A stretch of DNA of 64,000 nt from contig CANTUQ010000007.1 in assembly GCA_947683425.1 (NCBI GenBank), positions 4,588,001-4,652,000 of the forward strand. Reading direction: 5' to 3'. The notes under the pieces were generated by a model that had not been told where the DNA came from, made no database searches, and was given only the letters and a program-made list of their open reading frames with translations. Position numbers and translations under genes: made by a program. Shown in pieces: positions 1-11,317 of the stretch. Source of the stretch: Excoecaria cochinchinensis. Its lineage: Eukaryota > Streptophyta > Magnoliopsida > Malpighiales > Euphorbiaceae. The stretch's first letter is position 1, and each line of letters opens with the position of its first letter.

Positions 1-961
1 AAATTAATTGAGGCAATTGCTTCATCTCTACGTCTCTACCACATGAATCCGCTCCTAATTTTAAACTTGTTCACAATAATTTTTTTTTTTAAATAGCTTA
101 TATCAATTTTATCAAAAAAGAATTATAAATGCAGTATAAAAATAAAAATTGATAAATTTGAAAAAAACTAATAATAATTCATTGATTTTGTTAGAAGATA
201 CTTAAAGTAGAATGAAGCAAGTGTTTTTTTAAACTTTTACTTGAAAGGCAATTAGAGTTTGAATTCGAGAATTTATCACTTTAAAATTAGGGTAGTTTGA
301 TTTGTTCCTTGTACAATTTATTTATTTATTTAAAAAATAATTAAAATAAAATGGATGGTCCAGTTATGTGCACGAGGTGATCCATTCCTATGAGTTTGAA
401 ACTAGAGTTCATTCTTATGCATGCGTAGAACTGGACAAAGCAGTTAGTTGAGCTATACGTACTTTTCTTCATTACATATATTATAAAATTTCAAACATTA
501 ATTGTAGTGCTGAGGATAGGTTGTTATTATTATTATTGCTTCATCAATGTGTGATTGCCCTCACCTAATAAGTAAGGCATCGGGGGAGGGGGGTCGCATG
601 GAAGAGAGTTTAGAGCTTAAGCCTGTCTAAATAAACTAGGAGATTCTATACAGTGTTTGAAAGAGCTATGATGAATTCGTGGTATCATTGATATTGAGTA
701 ATAGTTTATAATAATCTATTGTTTATTGAGATAATTTTTTTAATGGCTGTAACATGCAGACAGCTATTCGGATGTATTTTCAAGCTTACGTGGAGGCTGT
801 ACTGAAATACTCTCATTATTATTTTACTTTTGTCGCTATCACGAAAGAGATAATTTTTTTAGCAAAGTGTAGTTTATAATTATTATTAATTCTAGCCTCA
901 TTGTTCAATTTAAAAGCAACAATAAATTAACATATTCATCTTCTTCTTCCTGGATGCACAG
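1..961 (+). other. Intron upstream of the pectinesterase 3' exon
   Basis: AT-rich and without a convincing coding stretch. It ends in an acceptor (ACAG at 958-961) directly before the pectinesterase exon. The upstream exon, which in this family carries the pro-region and the first part of the catalytic domain, is not visible here and must lie left of the window, so the intron is at least 0.96 kb. No other feature is seen. Confidence 0.6.
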
Positions 962-1656
962 CAATTACAGGGGATGGATTCATAGCTCGTGATATTGGTT
1001 TTCAGAACACAGCAGGGCCAGATGGAGAACAAGCTTTAGCTTTATACGTAGCATCAGATCACTCAGTTCTCTACAGATGCAGCATTGTAGGCTTCCAAGA
1101 CACTTTATACGCTCTTTCTCTCCGCCAATTCTACAGAGAATGCGATATATACGGAACAATTGATTTCATATTCGGAAATGCAGCCGCAGTTTTCCAAAAC
1201 TCCAATTTAGTACTCCGCCGCCCACGCAAGGGAGGTTCCAATGCAATTCTAGCAAGTGGAAGAACAGACCCTGGACAAAACACCGGCTTTTCGGTTCAAA
1301 ATTGCCGGATTATGCCAAGCTCCGATTTTTCTCCGGTGAAGTATAGTTATTCTTCGTATCTAGGAAGGCCCTGGAAACAATATTCGAGATCGGTTGTGAT
1401 GCAATCGGAGATTGACGATGCTATTTCTTCGAAGGGGTGGGCGGAGTGGCCTGGAGAAGGTTCTTATAGTAACACACTTTATTTTGCAGAGTTTTCAAAT
1501 ACAGGACCTGGAAGTGGAACTTCTAGCAGAGTAAAATGGCCTGGATTTCATGTTATTGGTCCTGATGATGCTGTTAAATTCACCGTCAGCTCTTTTATTT
1601 CAGGCAATTCTTGGCTGCCTTCCGCCGGAGTAACTTTCATCTCCGGCCTCCATTGA
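962..1656 (+). CDS. Pectinesterase (pectin methylesterase), 3' exon, partial
   Basis: This is the last exon of a pectinesterase (carbohydrate esterase family 8), a secreted cell-wall enzyme that removes methyl esters from homogalacturonan. The frame opens at codon 964 (ITGDGFIARDIGFQNTAGP) and runs to TGA at 1654-1656, about 230 residues. Family signatures appear in order: QALAL (substrate-binding Gln), FQDTLY (catalytic Asp of region III), DFIFGNA (second catalytic Asp, region IV) and LGRPWK (Arg and Trp of region V). The tail (WPGFHVI, then FISGNSWLP) is typical. The pro/PMEI region and the GxYxE motif lie on an upstream exon outside the window, so type I versus type II cannot be decided. 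No break is seen in this exon. Confidence 0.95.
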
Positions 1657-2999
1657 CGAAATTAAATATTAATGGCCCTTAAAATAAATTTTAGAATTAA
1701 GAATATCAAATGAAAAGATGAAATGAAGTGATTGGATATTGAAAGTTACGTACCAATTTAATACAAAATAATTTTAAAATAAGTTGATTATCGCAAAAAC
1801 AAATCCGCTGATAAAATGTTGCTATCGGTATGGTTATGTATAGTCTGATTGTCAATCTGTACATAGAAATATAATATGTATTGAAATTTGTATTAAGATT
1901 ATTCAATGTTGTTAGCCTGTTTCATTGTAAATGTTGGCCTTGTATATAATAATTCCTCATTGTTCCTTTTATGACCATTAATTAACTAATTAATGTGATT
2001 AATTGTGGCATTAATTAGTAGGTAGTTGTTTAAGGCCTTAATTAATTAGTTGATGATGAGACCTTCGTCAAATTAATTATCATACGGGGTATAAGTAAAT
2101 AGATACAAATGTCCAAGTCAGATGTATCCAAAATTCATCAACAATAAAAAGAATCATTGAATAAAGTGTTTGCCAAAAAATAATTACAAGAAAAAAAAAA
2201 GACTTGGACTTAATTAAAGAGTCAATATATTCAATAAATTTTTTTATTTAACAAAATTACTTAAAAAAACTATAAACTATAATGTCCACTTAATTATATA
2301 TATAGACACACACATCATGGACCTCGTTGCAGCTGACCCGAAGACCATCCCATCCCTTTTTATAGTGCGAGTTGATAAAAAATGACCCATCATATATATA
2401 TATATATGTGGAATTGTAACAATTTATTCGTCAAAATAATAATAATAATACAATAAAAATTAATAGCTCGATAATATATGTAAAGAAAATAAATTTATAT
2501 TTAAATTGTAAATTGAAAAGTGTGTTCAAATTATTATATTTTTATAATAAACTGATGTGGCATTTCGGTAATAATTTTGTCGGAGGATTGTGATTTGTGA
2601 GCAATAACTTTGCTTGACACACACCCCCAACCATCATTTTGGGGGACATTGCTTTCAATTATTTTCATTTGTTTTCTTCACCTATATTATATTTATGCAA
2701 TTTTCATTTTAATTTTTTCCTTGTATATTTCAGGGAAATGCTGTTTCCAAAACAATGGTGGACATAGCCTCATCTTATGACAAACAAATTCCCTTTACTA
2801 ATACGATTTATATTATATAAAGAAAAAAAAATTCACATACAGAAGATAAAGTTTGAACAATTAAAGAAAGCATGGCCGTCCATTAAAAAAAATAAAAGAA
2901 AGAAATGGATATGATATGACCCATACATTCATATCACCACGTCGTTTTTTTTTTTTTTTTTTTGTCAATTTATGGATTATTAAGGTTTATACTATTTGC
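1657..2999. other. Intergenic, AT-rich
   Basis: Presumed 3' UTR of the pectinesterase followed by simple AT-rich DNA with homopolymer runs (for example a T run near 2946-2963). No coding potential or RNA gene is recognisable. Confidence 0.6.
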
Positions 3000-3010
3000 T
3001 TTTTTAGATA

Positions 3011-3999
3011 ATCATAAACCGATTAACCGATCTATTATTATAAAAAAAATCACTATATTAGTTATCGATTTTTAAAAATTATTAACTATTAATCTGTCCA
3101 TTACTATCGGTTAATCAGTGTATCAATTTTGAATTTTCGGATCAGTTAATCAATATTATTTCGGTAAATTACTATAATTATAAAATATATTAATAAAAAA
3201 ATTAAAATATTCATGTTACTTAAAAATAAAAATTAAAAACCAAACATAATTTAATATAATATTTAAATTATAGATATAAAATAAAAATATTGTGTCAGTA
3301 TACATGCATACGATAAAAAAATATAATAAATAAAAAAAATTGTAATTTATTAATTTTATTAGATATTAATTATTACTTGCAGCGAAATTTTTTATTTTTA
3401 AAAGCGAAATATATTTAATTAGAATTGTAAGTGTTAAATACTACCTATAAAAATATTAAAATTGACATTACACATTTTAATTGAATATTATTTATCATAT
3501 TAAATTTTAATAATTTAAATATAAAATATTTTAATTAAACGGTTAAAATTATTAAATTAATTACAATTAGAAATTAATTATATATATTAAAAAGTTTGAA
3601 AAATAAAAAATTTTGTGTATGTGGAAATAAAATGCCATCACGGATATAATTTTTTTTTAATATATTAATGTTATATAATTTTTTTTTTTGATTAAAAAAA
3701 ATGTTATATAATTTTTCGAATATATTATGATTTTCATTATTGAAAATTTGATAAATCAAAAAATAATAATAAATAATAAATATGGATATATTGAATCATT
3801 AATAAATTAATTAAAAATTCGGTTATCGGTTCGGTTAACCGTTACATGAGATAAAATCATTAACCAGTTCATAAATATCGATTTTTTTAAAATAATAATC
3901 ATTAACCAGTTTATTACAATCGGTTAATCAGTTTATCGGTTCGATTTTGATCCGGTTTATCGATTAACTGCATCAATCGATTTTTTTTGCTCACCCCAA
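3011..3999 (-). mobile_element. Decayed hAT-like MITE, inverted copy of the family at 49494-50375
   Basis: The right end reads TTTTGCTCACCCC, matching the terminal repeat of the copy at 49494-50375. The interior (about 3730-3900) is recognisably its reverse complement, including the GGTTCGGTTAACCG-type subterminal repeats. TTTTTAGATA occurs on both sides (3001-3010 and 4000-4009), which fits a target duplication. The left terminal repeat is not recognisable, so that end is eroded. There is no transposase; the element is non-autonomous. Confidence 0.6.
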
Positions 4000-4009
4000 T
4001 TTTTAGATA

Positions 4010-4384
4010 AAATGCAATTTCAAAGGTGGAATTAATTTTTATATAGAGACGAATGGGAAAATATAGAATTGGTTAATTTATTTACGTTATCTTTCAGTGC
4101 TACATAGCTTAATTAAATAATTTAATCTACTTATCTATTTTAATGTTTTACCTTTTAAAATTATAATGACATGAAAATAATTTTAAAATATTTTTTGATA
4201 AAACAGCACAAACATGTTAAAATTTTAGGTTTGTATAAGTTTTGGAGTAGCTAGAATGAGACAATTTTTTTTTTAACAAGATATTTCGAATTCGAATCTT
4301 AAATTTATAATTACTTTCAAATTTCAAAAGAATCAATATTTTATTAGTTTACCTGATCGGATAAGTAAATTTTTGATATTTGAT

Positions 4385-4419
<35 letters not shown>

Positions 4420-5366
4420 TTGTCGGTATACAAATGGGAAATGGAAAATGGTGTCGGTGGTGAAAGTAAAAACAAGAACTATGACTAATATGATAATATT
4501 TGTCATTTCTTGCAACCAAATTAAAATTGCTCCATAAATTTATACGTAGAAAAAAAGAAATAGAATCCCAATTAAATCTAATCTATCCAAAACCTCAGCA
4601 ATTACTCATATATATTTAATTTAGAAGTCGACACTCCTGGCTAGCTAGCCGAAATTCCTGCTCATTAATGCTTTTATCAGTAATACTTAACACCATTGCT
4701 TAAATTAATAATTTAAGTGATAAATCAAATCAATATAAATTTTTTTTATATAATATCATGTCATTAACTCGATTAATAAATAAAATAGCGAATTGCATTT
4801 AAGAAATTAATTCCCTAATGTTACTCATAATCAAGTTCAAGTCAATGGATCCCAAAAGAAAATAATACTGATTAATATATAAATATTAGTAATAATCAAG
4901 TCATTATCGAAGTGAATGAGAGGCATATGATATTGTACCAAAAAGTGAGTGAGAGGCAATTAATAATAAGATGCCCACAACACACAAGACCTACATGTAG
5001 GTTGAGAAGAATTTGCTGGATCCACACAAAAGTTGTATGGTGCTAATTAATCTAATCTCTATTATTTTTGCACTTTTTAAAAGTCCATTTCTTAAGACTT
5101 TAATCCAGTTCCCAGAATCTCAGTCCACTTCTTGGACCACTGAAATTAGGTTGGGACTCCAACAATTACTCATGTGTATTAATTTGCTGAAACTAATTAA
5201 TTAAACCACATGCAACTATCTACTTTGGGGGAGACACTATGTCTTGTTAAACACCATTAATTTATGTTTATCTCTATTTAGGACTTGGAAGTTTATTCTT
5301 CAATCCTTATTTTCCAATGGAAATAACTAACCAATATTTTACGAGTAAATATTACATTCAAATAGA
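4010..5366. other. Intergenic, AT-rich, with a (TA)n microsatellite
   Basis: A TA dinucleotide run of about 14 units lies at 4388-4416. The rest is AT-rich spacer; no gene is seen. Confidence 0.7.
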
Positions 5367-6343
5367 GTATAGCAAAATATATTGATATTTGGATCGAATT
5401 GGATTGGGATCGAATATCCAATAGATTATATATTTGTGTTTGAGCTGGACAGACATGAAAACAAATAAATGAGTACTTCCGAGTTGGTCGAATACCGTAT
5501 TTTTATTATTAAGATTGATAATTTAAACATTATTAATTACATTCACTTATTTCCAAGTATAATTTCAATAGTATTGTAATTAAATTGAAAAATAAAATTT
5601 ATTTCGACATATGAAAAGAGAACTTCTAAAATCAGTCTGACTCAATGTTCTACATGTTGTAGCATTAAATCAGTGCTTTATTTATTTATTTATTTTGCCA
5701 ACTAAATCACAATACTTGTACTATGTGATGAAATGATTTATATCTGAAGGCCCATAATTAAACTTTGAGACTGATGTTTTTGGAATAAATTGTCTTTAGC
5801 TAAACGAGCCCAAATTAAATAATGAGAATCCTATTAAGTTATATATTCATTTATTTACTGTTCAACAAAGCCCGGTAATAGAAGATGCTGGGACAATGGG
5901 CCTCCTACCAAACTGAGCCCATTTATTAGATCTGGCCAATTAGGAATGTGTGAAAAGGATCAATACAAAGTCAATATTTTACACAAGGGTCGGGTTTTAT
6001 GTGTGGGTCAATGTTACGCGCGATACATATATTAGACGTTTAATAAGTTACTTTAAAAGTTACGTTGGAGACTACAACAATGGTAAAAAAAGGTTCATAT
6101 GTACCGCAAAAGAAAGTGAGCTGAATGTTTAAAGAAAAGATTGGTTTCCTTGCAGCTATGATTCAAACCCAGCAAATATCATTGACTGAAACCAGCTTTA
6201 GCTTAGCTCAACTCTCCTCCATCTTCTTCTCTAACCATCATAAGCCATTCGGTAATTTTCTTCCACCTTTCTTTTATGTTCTTACAATCGTTGTTTATTT
6301 TGTTTGATTTGGTCAATTTTCTGAATTCTCTTATTAGTTTTGT

Positions 6344-7233
6344 AACACCATATACCCTTAAATGGTACGAATATCGGATATCACAGTACTACACTATTAT
6401 ACAATATAGGTCATGTTTGGTTTTCTGTATAGTACACGGGATAGTATAAAATAACATTCTCTAATACATTAGAGGGTGTTTGGTTAATTTTTTTTTTAAA
6501 AAATACATATATTATATAAAACAGAGTTTAATTTTTATCCTACATACACAGGATAAAATAATACACACCTCTCATCGGTTTGTTTGATACATTTTTTATT
6601 TTAATCTCCACTTTTTCTCATTTTATATAAATTATATTTTATTATTTTATTGTCATTTTTATTTTGCGAATATATATTTTATATGCCATAAAAGTTTGTT
6701 AAATTTATTTAGTTTGAATATTATTATTATTATTATTTGTTAAATCCTTTTTTTTGCATTATTTTCTACTTATGGGCTACTATTGCATATTGGATTATGT
6801 CTAAAATAATAATGATGAAGTTTATTTATTTTGATTTATTATTGGACCATGTATAAAATTATTAATTGTAGCACATTTGTTAATATATTTCAATTATGTA
6901 ATTGAATGTTATTAATTAAATTGTTTGTTTGATTGTTAATTTATCTACTATTATATATTAATATTTCAAGAAATTTGTGCACTTTATTTAAAAAATTAGA
7001 TTTTACAATCAATTTTTTTTTGTCTAAATTGGTAATATTAAAAATAATTTAATTTTACATGTTTTTTAATTTTGTTTAAAAATAATACAATACTCTATTA
7101 TTAGCTTTGTGCTAGAGAAATTATTAGCTGATGAGGAGGAAAAAGATTTTATTAGATAATTTCAGCTTTACTGCAATAGAATACCATTTTGTTCACTGAA
7201 ATGGCAATGGGATGTTAGAGACAACTCATCCTT
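6344..7233 (+). pseudogene. hAT-derived gene, copy A: gutted main exon
   Basis: The intact copy in unit B has a 1.56-kb coding exon here. In unit A homology stops near 6343 and resumes at 7102, and about 758 bp of unrelated AT-rich DNA takes the place of about 2 kb. Start codon, BED finger and DUF659 core are all missing. The surviving 3' end of the exon (7102-7233) keeps SFVLEKLLADEEEKDF-like sequence, then has an in-frame TAA and small indels. The splice donor CTT|GTAAGT at 7234 is still intact. The replacement segment carries GTGTTTGGTT-type motifs and paired GGATAGTATAAAATAA / TTTTATCC-like arms, so it may itself be a MITE. Confidence 0.85.
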
Positions 7234-7317
7234 GTAAGTTTAATTTGTTACTTATTGTTATTTATTTTTTGTAATGTCTCATAAAACATAAATATATTAT
7301 TTTTAGACCATTGGCAG

Positions 7318-7709
7318 GGATATGGTGGGATTACTGTGGGGATCCTCTTCCAGTGCTAAGGAAGTATGCCGTAAGGATTCTTAGTCAGCCTTGTAAATGT
7401 TCATGCATGCATAAGGTTATTGCATTTGAAGTTGCACCAACAACGAAGATGAGTAGGAAATCACAAGAATTGCAAGATAATGTAGTGCACCTTACAATGA
7501 ACACAAATATGATGGAACAATTTAAAACTCTGGAAGCACGATCCTTGGAACCAATTGATATTGGAAAGTGCAATCAATTATCTAATTACCTGTATTTCCC
7601 GCAAGATCTGTATGATGACACATCTATCGTCGATGTGTGTAGCAATGATGATGATATTTCGTTTGAGGCCCCATTCAATTTGAGTCTTGGTGATGTATTA
7701 TGGACTTAG
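7318..7709 (+). pseudogene. hAT-derived gene, copy A: last exon (orphaned)
   Basis: Counterpart of 17654-18063 in unit B. The acceptor GGCAG precedes 7318 and the frame is open to TAG at 7707-7709. It encodes the C-terminal hAT dimerisation-like region (IWWDYCGDPLPVLRKYA, then PIDIGKCNQLSNYLYFPQD). About 95 bp at 7519-7612 are identical to unit B, while the rest differs by about 9%. Because the upstream exon is destroyed, no full-length protein can be made. A truncated product would need a new start. Confidence 0.85.
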
Positions 7710-9049
7710 TCCATACAATTTGCCTAGATTCGGTGTAGGGAATTCTTGCCCTCAATTTCAAATTTGTTAGAGATTTAACTCCGATATTGTAGAGATTTTT
7801 ATTCTCCTTTCTTATATATCTTTTTTAGTTATGTCTCAATTTTATTTATTCATTGCTTGAATTGACACAACAAGAGATTCAATAAAATCTCTCTCACAAA
7901 ATTCTTCATGGGTACTAGAGTAACCGGTGCTTGTTCCTGTTATTGTCTTCTACCGCAATTAATTTTGAACAATTGAGTAAGAATCCCTTCCTCTTGTCTC
8001 CGCTAGGGGTGCACAAAACTCAAATTGACTTGAAAAATTCAATAAAACTGATTCAAATTTATAGTTCGGTTAGACTTTTTTTCGAGTTTTCGGTCAGATT
8101 AGCCCTAATTAAAGAGAAATTATTATCTAATTTTGGATTGAGCACCTTGCAAAAACCAACCTGAACCTGTAGTATTACGTGCCTTTAAATTTTGAAATAA
8201 GCAACTGGAGAATGAGGGCATGTAGTGTTATTCTCTGGAAATGATGCGAGTCCTTAATAATGCAATTTTTTTGATTGTGATTCTTGCATCTCTTGATCCT
8301 ATTGGAATGTTGTGTAATTTCCTCTGCAATTTCTTACACTCTTTGGAGCTCATTTACGAAATCATATCTGGAATTTCTTGTTATTTATGTGATTTTGTCT
8401 TTGTTTTCAATACAATTACTTGTCTGAAAGTTCTGTTAAGAACAAAATGAGAGGAGAATTGAGAAATTTAATGAATTATGCATTAAATTCAAGATCGTAG
8501 ATCTACGGAAAGGCAATTGAATTTCTGGTCTAACTATATTTAATAGGTGTTGCAGTTCTTAATTGTAATTTTAAGTTGTTTTTATACCTGTTATGTAATT
8601 GTTCTTTTTCTTTCTTTTTTTTTTTAAAAAAAAAAAGTATTATTGTATGTGGCAATGATAATACTGCGAAGAGTGGTAGTTTAGTTGGTGATGATCCTGC
8701 TATTAAATGGTGGAAGTTGATAGGCAAATTGTTTGCTGTAGTCTGTAGCCCTTATGCTTGTGGTTATAGGCTTGTTGCTAATCTTGCTCTTATGATGATT
8801 TGGAGTTACTGAATAGTAAATTTGCATAACTATATGAATACAATTATAATAATTACATTAAAATGAAAACTATTTTACCTTTAATGTTGTTTCAAATTTT
8901 ATTTTGCTTTTCAAGTTGTTTTTAGAGAGAAAAATAGATGTTAAATTATCTAAACCGGCTAAAATCTATAATTATTCAGACCTAAATATGTGAAATTTGA
9001 CTTTTCATCGATAAAAAAATAATATATTAATATTATCGAAAAATCTGAA
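7710..9049 (+). other. 3' flank of unit A, with a strongly conserved 221-bp block
   Basis: Contains the former 3' UTR with ATTCAATAAAATCTC near 7877-7891, then a hAT-like half-end (TAGGGGTGCACAAAAC near 8005), then AT-rich DNA. The block 8637-8857 is nearly identical to 18964-19179 in unit B: two substitutions and one 5-nt indel. It is much more alike than the flanks. No protein frame explains it, because the indel shifts the frame. Confidence 0.7.
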
Positions 9050-9762
9050 TATGGCGAAATATACTAATATTTGAATCGAATTGGAACGGATTAGACTATC
9101 TAATAAATTATATATTTGTATTTGAGCTGGACAGACACGAAAACAAAGAAATGACTAATTTCGAATTGGTCGAATACCGTGCTCTTATTATTAAGAATGA
9201 TAATTTAAACATTATCAATTACATTCACTTATTTCCAAGTATAAGTTCAATACTATTGTAATTAAATTAAAAAATAAAATATATTTCGACACATGAAAAG
9301 AGGACTTCTAAAATCAGTCTGACTCTATGTTTTATATGTTGTAGCATTAAATCACTGATTTATTTTGCCAACTAATTCACAAAACTTGTAAATACGTGAT
9401 GAAATGACTTATATCTGAAGGCCCATAGTTAAACTTTGAGACGAATGGTTTCATACCGAGTAAGGCCATTATTAATTAGCATAATTAACCATGCCATTTA
9501 GGCCCCTGCTGGTTCCGGATTAGCAAGGTAATTAAGCAATAAACATTCTTTTAAATTGTAAAAAATGCAATTCAAAGATATTATTATTTTAAAATGTAGA
9601 TATCAAAATTAATGTTTTTGGAATAAACTGTCTTTAGCTAAATGAGCCCAAATTAAATAATGAAACTCGTACTAATAAGTTATGTATTCATTTATTTACT
9701 GTTCAACAAAGCCTGGTAATAGAAGAGGCTGGGCCCATGGGCCTCCTACCAAACTGAGACCA

Positions 9763-9771
9763 TTTATTCTA
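9763..9771. repeat. Left 9-bp target-site duplication (TTTATTCTA)
   Basis: Identical 9-mer at 15007-15015 on the other side of the inserted element. The empty site in unit A reads TTTATTAGA at 5922-5930 in the same context, continuing TCTGGCCAATTAGG. Confidence 0.9.
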
Positions 9772-9953
9772 GGGTTCTTTACATAAATATACACAAAAAA
9801 ATTTAAAATAACAAAAAAATTAACGTTTTTTAAAATATTTCAAAAATAACACTTTTTAAATTTTTAATTTCATTTATATAATTTTTTTTTTCAAAAATAC
9901 CAAGTCTTCAAAATTGGAGCCGAGTTGATGCCGACTCGGCACAACAAATTTAT

Positions 9954-9987
9954 GTCACGAGTCGGCACAATGGTGCCGACTCGTGAC
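9954..9987. repeat. Perfect 15-bp inverted repeat with 4-nt loop
   Basis: The arms are GTCACGAGTCGGCAC and its exact reverse complement, separated by AATG. A second, smaller inverted repeat with the same core (GCCGAGT ... ACTCGGC, 9919-9940) lies just upstream. It is unusually GC-rich for its surroundings and is placed about 150 bp inside the left MULE terminus. Confidence 0.9.
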
Positions 9988-10409
9988 AACACTTTATTTG
10001 AGAAGGGTAGTTGGATATCACGGGCAAACCCTACAAAATAGCCTCACTGTATATATGTCTTTTTATGGGCATATAATTTCCCTTCAAATTTAAAGTAATG
10101 GCCATGTATACCCCTGAAAAAGTGAGTGTGTATATATATATATATTTATGAATCTGTCTTATCACTATAAAGTTTAAAGGCATTTTATTTAAAAAAAAAA
10201 TTAAAGGCAAATATAAACCATTTTAAATGGAAGATAATATTTGACCCTTTAGAAATTTTTTTAATCACATTATACTAAAGTTTTTAAGTGTATTGAAAAA
10301 TTGAACCTGGTTGGAAAGAGAAGAGAAATCGAATCCATTACAGTACTAAAATTGATCCTTAATATTATCAATCTATCATCACCAAACATTAGCAAAAATA
10401 CTTATTCTC

Positions 10410-10444
10410 ATATATATATATATATATATATACATATATATATA
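10410..10444. repeat. (TA)n microsatellite
   Basis: TA dinucleotide run interrupted once by C, directly left of the hAT MITE. Confidence 0.9.
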
Positions 10445-10456
10445 AAAGGCAACTAA

Positions 10457-11131
10457 TAGGGGTGGGCATCGGTCGGGTTCGGGTCAACCCGACCCGAATA
10501 ACCCGAAACCCGAATTTGTAAGAAATTTAACACCCGAACCGACCCTAACTTTTTATAGGGTCCCGAACCGAATAACCCAAATTATTTCGGGCACCGAACC
10601 GAATAACTCTAATTACCCGAATTTTATTTTATTTTTTTAATTAAACCTAATTAAACAATATTATGAAAACTATTAAATACATAATTAACATATTAAATAT
10701 CTAATTAATATATAGTCACCATATATCATGAAAAATACATAATTAAATACCTGATTAACATATAACTACCTAATTAATTAACATATAATATGAAAAATAC
10801 ATAATTAAATACCTAATTAACATATAACTACCTAATTAACATATAATATAGTAACCATATAATATAAAAAATACCTAATTAATATGTTCACCATCTTAAA
10901 ATGTCCAAATATTACAACAAATTAATAACCCAAATATTATAACAATTAATAATCCAAATATTACAATAAATTCGGTTTCGGTTCGGGTTGTTCGGTTTTA
11001 TATTGATTTTCACCCGACCCGAAATTTTACAAATCCTCACACCCGAACCGAAGCGAATTATCCGAATAACCCTACCCGAATTTATATTTCGGTTCGGGTT
11101 ATTCGGGTCGGTTCGGTTTTTGCCCACCCCT
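10457..11131. mobile_element. hAT-like MITE (TAGGGGTGGGC ends), nested in the MULE
   Basis: Terminal inverted repeats TAGGGGTGGGC and GCCCACCCCT bound a 0.67-kb element. Its subterminal parts are rich in GGTTCGGGTT / AACCCGAACC repeats and its core is AT-rich. AACTAA lies immediately outside both ends (10451-10456 and 11132-11137), a probable but imperfect target duplication. No coding capacity. The terminal sequence belongs to the hAT-type MITEs common in plants. Confidence 0.8.
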
Positions 11132-11317
11132 AACTAAACATTTGTAATCTCTATATGGAGATGTGCGTGTAAGCAAAAAGAGATATTTTTATTGTTTTTA
11201 TTTTGTTACAGGAGAGACTTCATCTCTAATTATAAAAATATTATTAAAATTATATTTTGTATCGAAAATTAACCATCAGATCAACTGGTTATAGTTAGAT
11301 ATCACGGGCACACCCTA

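Larger units (their letters stand above)
5367..9000 (+). repeat. Tandem segmental duplication, unit A
   Basis: First of two direct copies; the second is 9050-19325. Colinear blocks are: 5' flank 5367-5930 (matches 9050-9771), leader exon 5931-6343 (matches 15016-15405), exon 2 end through exon 3 7102-7709 (matches about 17434-18063), and 3' flank 7710-9000 (matches 18064-19325). By eye identity is about 85-93% over most blocks. The copies differ by large events: about 760 bp replacing 2 kb of coding DNA in A (6344-7101), a 5.2-kb element in B, and an extra 169 bp in B (9443-9611). Confidence 0.92.

Noticed and set aside
8576..8812. Small open frame (IIVCGNDNTAKSGSLVGDD...) in the conserved block of unit A
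   Set aside because: The otherwise near-identical copy in unit B has a 5-nt indel in the middle that shifts the frame, so the conservation is not at the protein level.
8639..8816. C/D-box snoRNA in the conserved block
   Set aside because: RTGATGA- and CTGA-like motifs occur, but there is no terminal stem and no proper box spacing; kept only as an unexplained conserved block.
10912..11127. Minus-strand frame rich in Asn-Pro-Asn
   Set aside because: Translation of the repeated GGTTCGGGTT subterminal motif of the MITE.
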